Shown here piece by piece: positions 28,600 to 36,801 of a DNA stretch of 64,000 nucleotides. The translations under genes and the position numbers were made by a program. The notes under the pieces are model-generated. The model was not told the DNA's origin and searched no databases. It saw only the letters and a list, made by a program, of their open reading frames with translations. Source of the DNA: Gemmatimonadota bacterium (lineage in GTDB: Bacteria; Gemmatimonadota; Gemmatimonadetes; Longimicrobiales; Gaopeijiaceae); the NCBI GenBank assembly GCA_007126575.1, contig SLBA01000013.1, positions 21,632 through 85,631 on the forward strand, written 5' to 3'. The first letter of the stretch is position 1; every line of letters begins with the position of its first letter.

Positions 28600-29196
28600 A
28601 TGAAGATCTTGCTATCCTCCGCATTTGGGACTCTCCAGCTTCAGGCCGACACGGTGGTTTCGATCGCCGCGCGGGACGGGTACGACCTGATGGTCGCCGT
28701 GGCCGCAGGCCTGATCGCGGCCACCTTCCTGGCCGTGCTTCTCGGCCTCCTCTACCTGTTCGTTCAGGCTCGCAACACCGTCCGCGCCGTCGAGCGCATC
28801 CGGCGCAGCCTCCTCGAGGATCCGGCGGTCGAGAGCCTGCGCAACACCGCGGCGAACGTCGAAGGCATATCGGAGGTGGTCCGCGATGAGGTGACCGAGC
28901 TCACCCGTTCTCTGGGTGCGGTTTCCGAGCGGGTTCAGCAGGCGTCGGACCGGATGGAGGAGCGAATCGAGGAATTCAACGCCCTGATGGAGGTGGTCCA
29001 GTCCGAGGCCGAAGGGGTATTCCTGGACACCGCATCCACCGCGCGCGGCGTCCGGAGTGGAGTGAACCGACTGGGCACCCCTCGCCCGGCCCGCAACGAT
29101 CGCGAAGACCCCGACGACGGGGAGTCACCCCGGGATCGGCCCGACCCATCGCCCCCCCACGGGGCCTCCGGAACTCCGACCGACACGATGCCATGA
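28600..29196 (+). CDS. Membrane-anchored coiled-coil protein (DUF948-like)
   Basis: A 198-residue protein with one membrane helix (about 31-54, MVAVAAGLIAATFLAVLLGL) followed by a long predicted helix/coiled coil (about 58-150) and a Pro/Asp-rich disordered tail. The layout resembles DUF948/YtxG general-stress membrane proteins, but I rest this on architecture, not on motifs. It overlaps the next gene by an ATGA and so forms an operon with a YtxH-like protein, the same pairing (YtxG-YtxH) known from Bacillus. The ATG at 28600 has no strong binding site; a TACTCT hexamer lies just upstream, so a very short leader is possible. Confidence 0.7.
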   Translation: MKILLSSAFGTLQLQADTVVSIAARDGYDLMVAVAAGLIAATFLAVLLGLLYLFVQARNTVRAVERIRRSLLEDPAVESLRNTAANVEGISEVVRDEVTELTRSLGAVSERVQQASDRMEERIEEFNALMEVVQSEAEGVFLDTASTARGVRSGVNRLGTPRPARNDREDPDDGESPRDRPDPSPPHGASGTPTDTMP

Positions 29197-29612
29197 ATGA
29201 AGAGATCGACGACGCCCTCCCCCGGGTCTCCCGAGACAGCCTGGAGTTTTCCGCCGCGCTGCTCATCGGAGCCGCAATCGGGCTGATCACGGCGCGCGCC
29301 CTGCGTCCGGAGCGAACCCCGCGCGAGCGGATTCAGCGACGGCTCAGGGGACCGGCGAAAAGCGTCCGGCGGCGCGGCCGCGACGTCCGTGACAGTGCCC
29401 GGGACGTACGCGAGAGCGCCGGAGACACGGTGCGAAAGAGTGGGCGCCTCGGCGAGGAGCTTCGAGAGCTCGGCGCCGAATTCGTGCGGGCCACCCGGGA
29501 GGAGATCGAATCCGCCCGGCCGACCGGTTCGAACGGGAGCGGGGCGAAAGGGATCGGGGCCGCACTCGACGCGCTTCGCGCCTTTCGTACCAGGATCTCC
29601 CCCCGCGATTGA
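29193..29612 (+). CDS. YtxH-like small membrane protein
   Basis: A 139-residue protein starting MNEEIDDALPRVSRDSLEFSAALLIGAAIGLITARALRPE: one membrane helix with a Gly-rich face (about 21-37), then a very basic stretch and a helical region with repeated short motifs (RDVRDSARDVRES). This is the layout of YtxH-type envelope stress proteins. The start overlaps the upstream gene (ATGA) and its stop overlaps the next start (TTGA). Function is not established. Confidence 0.68.
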   Translation: MNEEIDDALPRVSRDSLEFSAALLIGAAIGLITARALRPERTPRERIQRRLRGPAKSVRRRGRDVRDSARDVRESAGDTVRKSGRLGEELRELGAEFVRATREEIESARPTGSNGSGAKGIGAALDALRAFRTRISPRD

Positions 29613-30610
29613 CCCGAACCCCCGTGGGATTCCTCGCAGGTTCCGTACTCTGGGCCATCGTCTGGCTCCTCCTCACCCCCGGGGACCTCCTGGCCTGGGG
29701 TCCGGCCACGCATATCGCGATCGGAGAGGCCGTCCTCGCCTCGAGCCACCTCCTGCCCCCGGCGATCCGGGAGGTCATCGAGCGCTTCCGCACCCCCTTC
29801 CTCTATGGATCGGTAGCGGCGGACATCTCCTTCGCCAAGAAGTACGCTCCCGCCGGCCGACATTGCCATCACTGGCACGTGGGCGAGGAGATCCGCAACG
29901 AGGCCGACACCGAGGAGCTCCACGCGATGTCGCTGGGGTACCTTTCGCACCTGGCCGCCGACACCGTCGCCCACAACTTCTACGTCCCTCGTCGCCTTCT
30001 TCTGACGAGCACCTCGCAGTCGGTCGGCCACACCTACTGGGAGCACCGGATGGACGTGCACCTGGGCGAGCGGTTCCTGACCGGCGCCCGGGACATCGTC
30101 CTGCATCACGACCACCGCGACGCCGATGACCTCCTCGATCGGGTGCTCTCGAAAACCCTCTTCTCCTTCCGGACCAACCGCCGGATCTTCCGGGGCATGG
30201 TGGCCTTCCAGGACGACGAGCGATGGAAGCAGATCTTCTCGACGATCCTGCAGCGTTCCCGCTTCGACCTGCCCGGAGAGCTTCGAAACCAGTACATCCG
30301 GCTCTCGTACGACTTCGTCATGGAGTACCTGTCGGAGGGCAGGGACTCCCGGGCGGCCAGGCTCGATCCGATCGGCGACATCAACCTGCGGACCGCGAAG
30401 TCGGCGCGCCGGGAGGGGCTGGCCGAAACCGGAAGTCGCGAGCCGGAGTTCATGCGCGACTGGGCCGATCGCTTCTTTCCCCTGCCCGACGGCCCCCTCC
30501 TCTACGTCCCCCGGGCCCCGAGAACCCGGGTCCCGGGTCTCTGGCTGCCTTCGGGGCTCGAGGACGCACCGCCCGACCCCGATCCCTCGGGAGCCGAATC
30601 CCCGACCTGA
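29609..30610 (+). CDS. Secreted zinc-dependent phospholipase C-like protein
   Basis: A 333-residue protein with a signal peptide and a zinc-dependent phospholipase C / S1-P1-like helical domain. After the predicted cleavage (LLA/W) the mature chain would start with Trp: WGPATHIAIGEAV. In Bacillus cereus phospholipase C the N-terminal Trp is itself a zinc ligand, so the fit is notable. Further metal ligands are plausible in GSVAADIS, CHHWHVGEEI, HLAADTVAHNFYVP and VGHTYWEHRMDVHL. The start is TTG 29609, overlapping the previous stop (TTGA). The C-terminus is Pro-rich. Substrate unknown; lipid or phosphoester hydrolysis at the envelope is likely. No gene lies in the 70 bases before the convergent uvrD. 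Confidence 0.78.
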   Translation: MTRTPVGFLAGSVLWAIVWLLLTPGDLLAWGPATHIAIGEAVLASSHLLPPAIREVIERFRTPFLYGSVAADISFAKKYAPAGRHCHHWHVGEEIRNEADTEELHAMSLGYLSHLAADTVAHNFYVPRRLLLTSTSQSVGHTYWEHRMDVHLGERFLTGARDIVLHHDHRDADDLLDRVLSKTLFSFRTNRRIFRGMVAFQDDERWKQIFSTILQRSRFDLPGELRNQYIRLSYDFVMEYLSEGRDSRAARLDPIGDINLRTAKSARREGLAETGSREPEFMRDWADRFFPLPDGPLLYVPRAPRTRVPGLWLPSGLEDAPPDPDPSGAESPT

Positions 30611-30680
30611 CGCACGAGGGGCCGGGATTCCCGATCGATCCCCCGACCCCGGACATCGACCCACCCTCGCCAGATCCCCG

Positions 30681-32996
30681 TCAGAAATCCCGTTCGAGCC
30701 TTGCGTAGCGGGCGAGCAGCCGCTTCGTGCCGGCCGTATCGAAGTTCACCGTGACCTTCAGGTCTCGCCCGAAGCCCGACACCTCGACCACGGTGCCGGA
30801 GCCGAAGGTCTGGTGCGAGACCCTCTCTCCCTTCACCAGGTGAGGGGCATCCTGATTCAGCCCCTCCTCGAAGATCTCCTCCTCGCGGGCCTCGCGGGCC
30901 TTCTTCGCGGCCTCCCTCGTGCGGGCCGATCCGAACTCGCCCTCGCCCCCCCCCCTGCCCCGTGGCGAGAACTGGGCCCGCTGACGCTCGAGGGTGGGAG
31001 ATCGGCGGGTCTCGAGGAGGGCCTCCGGAATGTCCTCCACGAACGACGAGAGCTTGCCGAACATGAAGTCGCCGGCCCGACGCCGCTCGCGGGCGTGCGT
31101 CAGGTAGAGCTTGTCCTCGGCCCGGGTGATCCCCACGTAGAAGAGTCGCCGCTCCTCTTCGAGCTGGGTGGGGTCGTCGTAGGCCCGGCCCAGCGGGAAG
31201 AGCCCGTCCTCGAGCCCGGCGATGAAGACCGTCGGGAACTCGAGTCCCTTGGCGTTGTGAAGGGTCATGAAGGTCACAGTGTCCGCGTCGTCGTCGGCCC
31301 GGTCCAGGTCGGTCACGAGCGCCACCCGCTGCAGGAAGAGGTCCAGCTCGGTGAAGTGGTCCGGGGGGGCCTCCTCCCACTCCTCGGACAGCTCGGCGTC
31401 GAAATCGAGCGCTCCCGCGATCAGTTCCTTCACGTTCTCGGCGCGGTCCTCTCCCTCGGGCCCCTCGTCGCGCAGGTGCGTCAGAAGGTCCAGCTCCTCG
31501 ATCAGCTCCTCGATCAGGTTGCCGACCGCGAGCTGCGCGGCCCGCGCCGAGAACCGCTGGATCAGCTCGACGAATGCGGGGAGGGCTTTCGAGGCCCCGG
31601 CCGGCAGGTTGGGCACCTCGTCGGCCCTCGCCGCCGCTTCGAGCGGCTGGATCCCCTCGCGGGTGGCCCAGTCCAGAAGTCGTTTCTGCGAGGTCTTTCC
31701 GATGCCCCGCTTCGGGTAGTTGACCACCCGGATGAAGGCCCCGGCATCACGAGGGTTCGAAATCAGCCGCAGGTACCCCAGCAGGTCCTGGATCTCCCTT
31801 CGTTCGTAGAAGCGCACCCCACCGACGATCTGGTACGGAATCCCCCGCCGCCGGAACGCGTCTTCGAGCGCCCGGGACTGGGCGTTCGTGCGGTAGAGGA
31901 TCGACACGTCCCGATACTCGAACTCCCCCTCGGCGCTGCGGCGGGCCTCGATCTCGTCGGTGATCCAGCGCGCCTCGTCCCGCTCGTCGGCCGTCTCGAC
32001 CAGGGTGATCCGGTCGCCCTCCTCGCGGTCGGTGCGCAGCGTCTTCTCCTTCCGGTGCAGGTTCCGGCGAATCACCTGGTTGGCCGCCGCCAGGATCACC
32101 GAGGTCGAGCGGTAGTTCTGCTCAAGGCGCACCACACTCGCGCCCTGGTAGGTGCGCTCGAAATCGAGGATGTTGCGGATGTCGGCCCCACGCCAGCCGT
32201 AGATGGACTGATCGTCGTCGCCGACCACCATCAGGTTGCGGTGCCCGGCCGCGAGGAGCTCCAGGAACCGGAACTGCGCCCGGTTCGTGTCCTGGTACTC
32301 GTCGACCAGGATGAAGGCGAAGCGCTCCTGGTAGCGGCTCAGAAGCGCCGGATTCGCCTCGAGAAGCTCGACCGGCTTGACGAGAAGGTCGTCGAAGTCG
32401 AACGCGTTCTGGTCCCGCAGCGACTTCTGGTAATCGGGGAAGATCTGCGCCACCGTGCGCAGGAAGAGGTCGAACCCCTCTCCGTGCATCTCGGCGAATT
32501 CCTTCGGGGTGATCAGCTGGTTCTTCGCGTCGGAGAGTGCGGAGCGGACCGCCTTGGGCTTCCACCGCTTCGGGTCGAGCTCCAGCCGATCCATGACCCG
32601 CTTGATCTCGCGGAGGCTCTCTTCGGCGTCGAAGATGGTGAAGGTGGAGTCCCACCCCAGGAGTTCGGCGTGACGCCGCAGGAAGCGGGCCCCGAGCGAG
32701 TGGAAGGTCCCCATCCACGCGCCCACGGGATCCCGGCCCAGGAATCCCCGGACGCGCTCGCGCATCTCGCCGGCCGCCTTGTTGGTGAAGGTGACGGCCA
32801 GGATGCGGTCGGCGGGAACCCCGTGCTCCTGGACCAGCCGGGCGATCCGGACGGTGAGCACGCGGGTCTTGCCGGAGCCGGCCCCGGCGAGCACGAGGAT
32901 CGGGCCCTCGACATGTTCGACGGCGCGTCTCTGCTCGGGATTGAGGCCCTCGGTCTGGTCCGGGCCACGGTCGGTAAACAGCGAATTCTGACTCAA
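30681..32996 (-). CDS. uvrD: UvrD/PcrA-type superfamily 1 DNA helicase
   Basis: ATP-dependent 3'-5' helicase of DNA repair and replication restart. The 771 residues contain all SF1A motifs: LNPEQRRAV (Q motif), LAGAGSGKTRVL (Walker A), FTNKAAGEM (Ia), LVDEYQDTNRAQ (II), VVGDDDQSIYGWRGA (III), LEQNYRST (IV), VTFMTLHNAKGLEFPTVF (V) and EERRLFYVGITRAEDKLYL (VI). The C-terminal GERVSHQTFGSGTVVEV tail is the RNA-polymerase-interacting Tudor-like segment of PcrA/UvrD. The start is TTG 32996 with no clear binding site. PcrA is the alternative name. Confidence 0.96.
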   Translation of the reverse strand: MSQNSLFTDRGPDQTEGLNPEQRRAVEHVEGPILVLAGAGSGKTRVLTVRIARLVQEHGVPADRILAVTFTNKAAGEMRERVRGFLGRDPVGAWMGTFHSLGARFLRRHAELLGWDSTFTIFDAEESLREIKRVMDRLELDPKRWKPKAVRSALSDAKNQLITPKEFAEMHGEGFDLFLRTVAQIFPDYQKSLRDQNAFDFDDLLVKPVELLEANPALLSRYQERFAFILVDEYQDTNRAQFRFLELLAAGHRNLMVVGDDDQSIYGWRGADIRNILDFERTYQGASVVRLEQNYRSTSVILAAANQVIRRNLHRKEKTLRTDREEGDRITLVETADERDEARWITDEIEARRSAEGEFEYRDVSILYRTNAQSRALEDAFRRRGIPYQIVGGVRFYERREIQDLLGYLRLISNPRDAGAFIRVVNYPKRGIGKTSQKRLLDWATREGIQPLEAAARADEVPNLPAGASKALPAFVELIQRFSARAAQLAVGNLIEELIEELDLLTHLRDEGPEGEDRAENVKELIAGALDFDAELSEEWEEAPPDHFTELDLFLQRVALVTDLDRADDDADTVTFMTLHNAKGLEFPTVFIAGLEDGLFPLGRAYDDPTQLEEERRLFYVGITRAEDKLYLTHARERRRAGDFMFGKLSSFVEDIPEALLETRRSPTLERQRAQFSPRGRGGGEGEFGSARTREAAKKAREAREEEIFEEGLNQDAPHLVKGERVSHQTFGSGTVVEVSGFGRDLKVTVNFDTAGTKRLLARYARLERDF

Positions 32997-33084
32997 GTCT
33001 GGTGAACGGGTTGGAGTGGAATGGACATCGTCTTGCGAAGCCTCTGGAGGCTCCTGCGGGGCTCGGGCGGTGGACCGACCTCGG

Positions 33085-34275
33085 TCAGCGATCCACCGTG
33101 GGGATCCGGATCTGGAACACCGTTCCGGTGGCCCCGCTCCGAAGCAGCTCGATCCGGCCGTTGTGGATCCGCTCCACGATCCGCCGGGTCAGGGAAAGAC
33201 CGACTCCCCATCCCCCGCTCTTGGTCGTGATGCCGGGGTCGAAGAGTCGGTCGCGAATCCCCGGGTCGACCCCGGGACCGGAGTCCTCGACCTGAAGGGT
33301 GACCCATCCGTCCTCTCGATGGAACCCCCTCAGGACGATCCGCCCCCCGCGACCCCCGAGGGCATCGAGCGCGTTCTTCATGAGGTTCTCGAGCGCCCAC
33401 GACAGGAGGACCTCGTTTCCGAGGACCTCGGGCAAGTCGGGTTCGATCTCGGTGTCGAGGCGCAGCTCGGCCCCGAGTCGCGGAATCCTGGCCCGCAGGT
33501 AGCGCTCCACCCCGCCGAGGACCCCACCGATCTCGAGCGGGGTCAGCTTCGTGTCGCGTCCGATGAGCTCGAAGCGCCGGCTCACGCGCTCCAGACGGTC
33601 GACATCTTCGGCGATCTCCCCGGCGACCTGCGGGTCCTCGAGATCGCCGGGTCGCTCACCGGCAGGCAGCCGCAGGACCTCGAGCCACCCCTTGAGCGAC
33701 GAGATCGGGGTGCCGAGCTGGTGAGCGAGCTCGCGGGCCATGGCGGTCCAGGCACGATCCGCCTCGGCCCGTCGCTGCGCCCGAACCACCATCACTCCGA
33801 CCAGGAAGAGGAGGAGAAAGCCACTGACCTGAAGCCAGGGAATCCAGCGGAGACGCTGCAGTTCGGGGGAATCCCCGAAGTAGATGCGGTTCAGCTCCGG
33901 GTCACCCACCGGGGGATTGCGAAGGGCCAGCCGGTCCGCATACTCCCGGGCCCGTTCCTGTCCCGCCGGGGTCATCAGGTCGACGTCGAAGGGAAGGTTC
34001 ACCGCGTCGAGGATCGTGTCGCCGGGTCCGGTCAGGATCAGGGGAATCCCGGACTCCAGGATGATCTGCTGGAGTCGGACCAGCATCTCGACCCCCTCGT
34101 CGCTGACCGGGTCGTCCGGATCGGTCATCCCCGACTGAACCTCGGCCGAGAGCCGGGCGAGCGTCTCGTTGTCGGCACGAACCGCGTTGATGATCTGCTC
34201 CGTGTAGACCAGGTACCACCCCAGGAGCGCGACGAAGAGGAAGGCCAGCGCGATGGACCACCGACCCCTCAGCAC
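33085..34275 (-). CDS. Membrane sensor histidine kinase (orphan)
   Basis: A 396-residue kinase: membrane helix 1 (about 7-24), an extracytoplasmic sensor region of about 120 residues (25-145) with no family I recognise, membrane helix 2 (about 146-166), a HisKA-type segment with H185 in RELAHQLGTPISSLKGW, and an ATPase domain with N box ENLMKNALDAL, G1 VEDSGPGV and G2 GGWGVGLSLTRRIV. The H-box reads HQLGTP, not the usual HELRTP. No response regulator lies beside it on this strand; the nearest are at 36397 (receiver only) and 50607 (sigma-54 type). It follows serS after 19 bases. GTG start. Confidence 0.9.
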   Translation of the reverse strand: MLRGRWSIALAFLFVALLGWYLVYTEQIINAVRADNETLARLSAEVQSGMTDPDDPVSDEGVEMLVRLQQIILESGIPLILTGPGDTILDAVNLPFDVDLMTPAGQERAREYADRLALRNPPVGDPELNRIYFGDSPELQRLRWIPWLQVSGFLLLFLVGVMVVRAQRRAEADRAWTAMARELAHQLGTPISSLKGWLEVLRLPAGERPGDLEDPQVAGEIAEDVDRLERVSRRFELIGRDTKLTPLEIGGVLGGVERYLRARIPRLGAELRLDTEIEPDLPEVLGNEVLLSWALENLMKNALDALGGRGGRIVLRGFHREDGWVTLQVEDSGPGVDPGIRDRLFDPGITTKSGGWGVGLSLTRRIVERIHNGRIELLRSGATGTVFQIRIPTVDR

Positions 34276-34294
34276 GAGCCCCCCCCCGCGGCGG

Positions 34295-35572
34295 TCAGGG
34301 GACGAGTCGGTCCAGGCCCATCCGATCCCGGATCACCTCGGGGATCTCCACACTCCCGTCTTCGGCCTGATAGGTCTCGAGGATCGCGACCATCAACCGT
34401 GGCAGCGCCAGGGCCGAACCGTTCAGGGTGTGGGGGAACTCGGGCTTCTCACCGGGAGCCGGACGAAACCGGATGTTCGCTCTGCGGGCCTGGTAGTCCG
34501 TGAAGTTCGAGCACGACGAGACCTCGAGCCATCGCTCCACCCCGGGGGCCCAGACCTCGAGATCGTAGGTGAGCGCTGCCGAGAAGCCGAGGTCTCCGGC
34601 CGCGAGGCGAACCACCCGGTAGCTCAGCCCCAGCCGCTGCAGGATCGTCTCGGCCTCGGCCGTCAACTCCTCGAGCGCGTCCCTGCTCCGGTCCGGATGC
34701 TCGATGCGGACCAGCTCGACCTTCTCGAACTGATGCACCCTGAGCAGGCCCCTCGTGTCCTTCCCCGCAGCCCCGGCCTCACGTCGGAAGCAGGGAGTCG
34801 ACGAGGTGTAGCGGATCGGAAGCTCCTCGGCCGACAGGATCTCGTCGCGTCTCAGGTTCGTCAGGGGGACCTCGGCGGTGGGGATCAGCCAGAGGCCATC
34901 CCGATCGGTCCGATACGACTCCTCGGCGAACTTCGGGAGCTGGCCGGTGCCCGTGAGCGATTCCTCGGTCACCAGGTACGGGAGGTGAAACTCCTCGTAC
35001 CCGTGCTCGTCGAGATGCACCTGTAGCATCCACTCGATCAGGGAGCGCTGCAGGCGCGCCCCCGCTCCCCGGAGCACGGGAAATCCCGATCCCGAAACCT
35101 TGGCACCCCGTGGGAGGTCCAGGATCCCCAGCGTCTCCCCCAGCTCCCAGTGGGGCCGGGCATCGAAGGGGTGCCGGAGCGGCTCGCCCCAGCTGCGGAT
35201 CAGCTCGTTGTCCTCCTCTCCCCCTGGTTCCACCTCGGGGAGCGGCAGGTTCGGCGTCACCAGGAGCAACTCCTGGATCTCGTGGTCCGCATCGGCCACC
35301 GTGGCGTCGAGCTGCGAGATCCGAGCTCCGACCTCACGCATCTCCAGGATCAGGGCCTCGGCATCCTCTCCGGCGCGCTTCTTCTCTCCGATGGTGCGCG
35401 AGACCTCGTTGCGCCTCGCCTTCAGCGCATCGGCTTCGGTGATCGCTGCCCGACGCACCTCGTCGAGCTCCAGAACCCGATCGATCGCGCCGACGTTTCC
35501 ACCCGCTCCCCGCACGGAAAGTGCCGTGCGGAAGCGGTCGGGGTCGGCGCGAAGGCCTCGCAGATCTAGCAT
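34295..35572 (-). CDS. serS: Seryl-tRNA synthetase
   Basis: Charges tRNA-Ser and tRNA-Sec. The 425 residues show the N-terminal antiparallel coiled-coil arm (about 30-105), then the class II core with LTGTGQLPKFAEESYRTD, IPTAEVPLTNL, TPCFRREAGAAGKDTRGLLRVHQFEKVEL (motif 2 region) and LNGSALALPRLMVAILE (motif 3). The ATG at 35572 gives MLDLRGLRADPDRFRTAL, a normal start. It follows the lipoprotein gene by 7 bases and precedes the histidine kinase. Confidence 0.97.
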   Translation of the reverse strand: MLDLRGLRADPDRFRTALSVRGAGGNVGAIDRVLELDEVRRAAITEADALKARRNEVSRTIGEKKRAGEDAEALILEMREVGARISQLDATVADADHEIQELLLVTPNLPLPEVEPGGEEDNELIRSWGEPLRHPFDARPHWELGETLGILDLPRGAKVSGSGFPVLRGAGARLQRSLIEWMLQVHLDEHGYEEFHLPYLVTEESLTGTGQLPKFAEESYRTDRDGLWLIPTAEVPLTNLRRDEILSAEELPIRYTSSTPCFRREAGAAGKDTRGLLRVHQFEKVELVRIEHPDRSRDALEELTAEAETILQRLGLSYRVVRLAAGDLGFSAALTYDLEVWAPGVERWLEVSSCSNFTDYQARRANIRFRPAPGEKPEFPHTLNGSALALPRLMVAILETYQAEDGSVEIPEVIRDRMGLDRLVP

Positions 35573-35579
35573 TCAGGAC

Positions 35580-36137
35580 TCAGCTCGGGGGGACGAGGCT
35601 GCGGTTGTTGCAGTCCGGACTCGTGTCGAAGAGGAAGCGGAGCACCCCGTTCGCGTCGTCGATCTCGAGGGGCTCCACCTTCCCGTAGTAGGAGCACTGC
35701 TGTCCGAAGCGCCCGGGCTGCCGGTGGGTCCGGATCACGTAGATCGTCCCCATCTCCAGGGGAACCGCCGACCGCGTCACGTACGCGGCCGTGTCGCGGG
35801 GTGCCTCGCGCACCTGTTCGTAGCTCACGTTCGGAATCCGTGCGATCCCGGCGTCGGAGGTGACCCCGAGGGCGCGCGGGGGCACGAGGACCAGCGCCCC
35901 CCCCTGCCGATCGAGGGCGAAGTCCCAGCGGCCGATCGCCTCCGGGCTCTCGAGGACCACGCGCTGGCCCTGAAGCATCTCGAAGGCCGAGGGACGGTTG
36001 CGCTCCTCCCGGTCGAGCGAGTAGATGACGCGCTCTCTGGGGTCTTCGGTCCAGCGGACCAGGAAGGGATCATCGCCGCATGCCACCGTCGCCATTGCGA
36101 CGAGGATGAGGGCGGGGATGACGCGTCGAATGGCCAC
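35580..36137 (-). CDS. Lipoprotein of unknown function
   Basis: A 185-residue protein with a signal peptide and lipobox (MAIRRVIPALILVAMATVAC, acylated Cys at about 20). The mature part is rich in beta-forming segments and has a C-terminal pair of cysteines (GQQCSYYG and SPDCNNRS). I recognise no family. It starts with GTG at 36137 under a good promoter and is cotranscribed with serS, so it is the leader gene of the serS-kinase-uvrD segment. The DD after the lipid Cys would act as an inner-membrane retention signal in E. coli, but that rule may not hold here. Confidence 0.75.
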   Translation of the reverse strand: MAIRRVIPALILVAMATVACGDDPFLVRWTEDPRERVIYSLDREERNRPSAFEMLQGQRVVLESPEAIGRWDFALDRQGGALVLVPPRALGVTSDAGIARIPNVSYEQVREAPRDTAAYVTRSAVPLEMGTIYVIRTHRQPGRFGQQCSYYGKVEPLEIDDANGVLRFLFDTSPDCNNRSLVPPS

Positions 36138-36224
36138 AGATGACTCCCGGAAGTACGAATGAGTGTCTCGGCGCCCGGTCCATCGGGCTCCTCTCCCCCC
36201 GCTCCGCGGATCGGCGAGAGGTGA

Positions 36225-36254
36225 AGACTACCCGAAAGTGCGAGGTGGTGTCAA
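36225..36254 (-). promoter_or_regulatory. Promoter of the lipoprotein-serS operon
   Basis: TTGACA (36249-36254), 18-base spacer, TAGTCT (36225-36230) on the minus strand. It is back-to-back with a plus-strand promoter 20 bases away. The start would be near 36217, 80 bases before the GTG of the lipoprotein gene. Confidence 0.6.
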
Positions 36255-36275
36255 CCCCGAAAGGCCCCGCCTTTC

Positions 36276-36304
36276 TTGACTTTACACCGTGTGCGCCGTA
36301 GGTT
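36276..36304 (+). promoter_or_regulatory. Promoter of the receiver-manC-glmU-like operon
   Basis: TTGACT (36276-36281), 17-base spacer, TAGGTT (36299-36304). Transcription would start near 36311, about 85 bases upstream of the response regulator start. Divergent from the serS-operon promoter, so the 260-base gap is a two-way control region. Confidence 0.6.
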
Positions 36305-36396
36305 CCCGCCCGAATTCCAAACGGCGTCCTTCCGGGGGCTCCAGGGGGTCGAACTTCCGCCTAAGTCGACGTCTCCGCTCCTCGAATGGAGGGTTC

Positions 36397-36801
36397 ATGG
36401 CGCAATTCGTACCTCCCCGCCCCGCCGGTTCACTCCGTCTTCTGGTCGCCGAAGACGAGCCCCACATCCGGCGCATCCTCGTGACGCTCCTGGAGGCGTC
36501 GGGCTTCCAGGTCGATGTCGCACGAAATGGACGCGAGGCGCTCGACCGGCTTCGAGGAGATGCTCGCTACGACATGGTTCTCACCGATCTGCTGATGCCG
36601 GAGACCACCGGTCTCGAACTGCTCGAGCTCATTCGCGACCTCCCGGGACGCCGCGACCTTCCGGTGATCGTGCTGACCGCCAAGGGGCAGGACGCCGACC
36701 GGGATCGGGCCTATGCCCTGGGTGCGGCCGACTTCATCACGAAGCCCTTCTCGCCGAAGAAGCTCCTCAATCGAGTGGACCAGATCCTTGGACAGTCCTG
36801 A
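36397..36801 (+). CDS. Receiver-domain-only response regulator
   Basis: A 134-residue CheY-like protein with no output domain. The receiver signature is complete: acidic pair E19/D20 in LVAEDEPH, phosphoacceptor D64 in VLTDLLMP, T94 in IVLTAKG and K116 in DFITKPFS. The ATG at 36397 has GGAGGG just upstream. It overlaps the mannose-1-phosphate guanylyltransferase start by 14 bases, so it is tied to a nucleotide-sugar operon. It may act by protein-protein contact, for example on a kinase or a biosynthetic complex. The partner kinase is unknown. Confidence 0.92.
   Translation: MAQFVPPRPAGSLRLLVAEDEPHIRRILVTLLEASGFQVDVARNGREALDRLRGDARYDMVLTDLLMPETTGLELLELIRDLPGRRDLPVIVLTAKGQDADRDRAYALGAADFITKPFSPKKLLNRVDQILGQS

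Noticed and set aside
30126..33005. 959-codon open frame on the plus strand across the phospholipase gene end and uvrD
   Set aside because: It runs antisense to the complete set of UvrD helicase motifs, with Arg/Pro/Leu/Gly-rich sequence and no family features.
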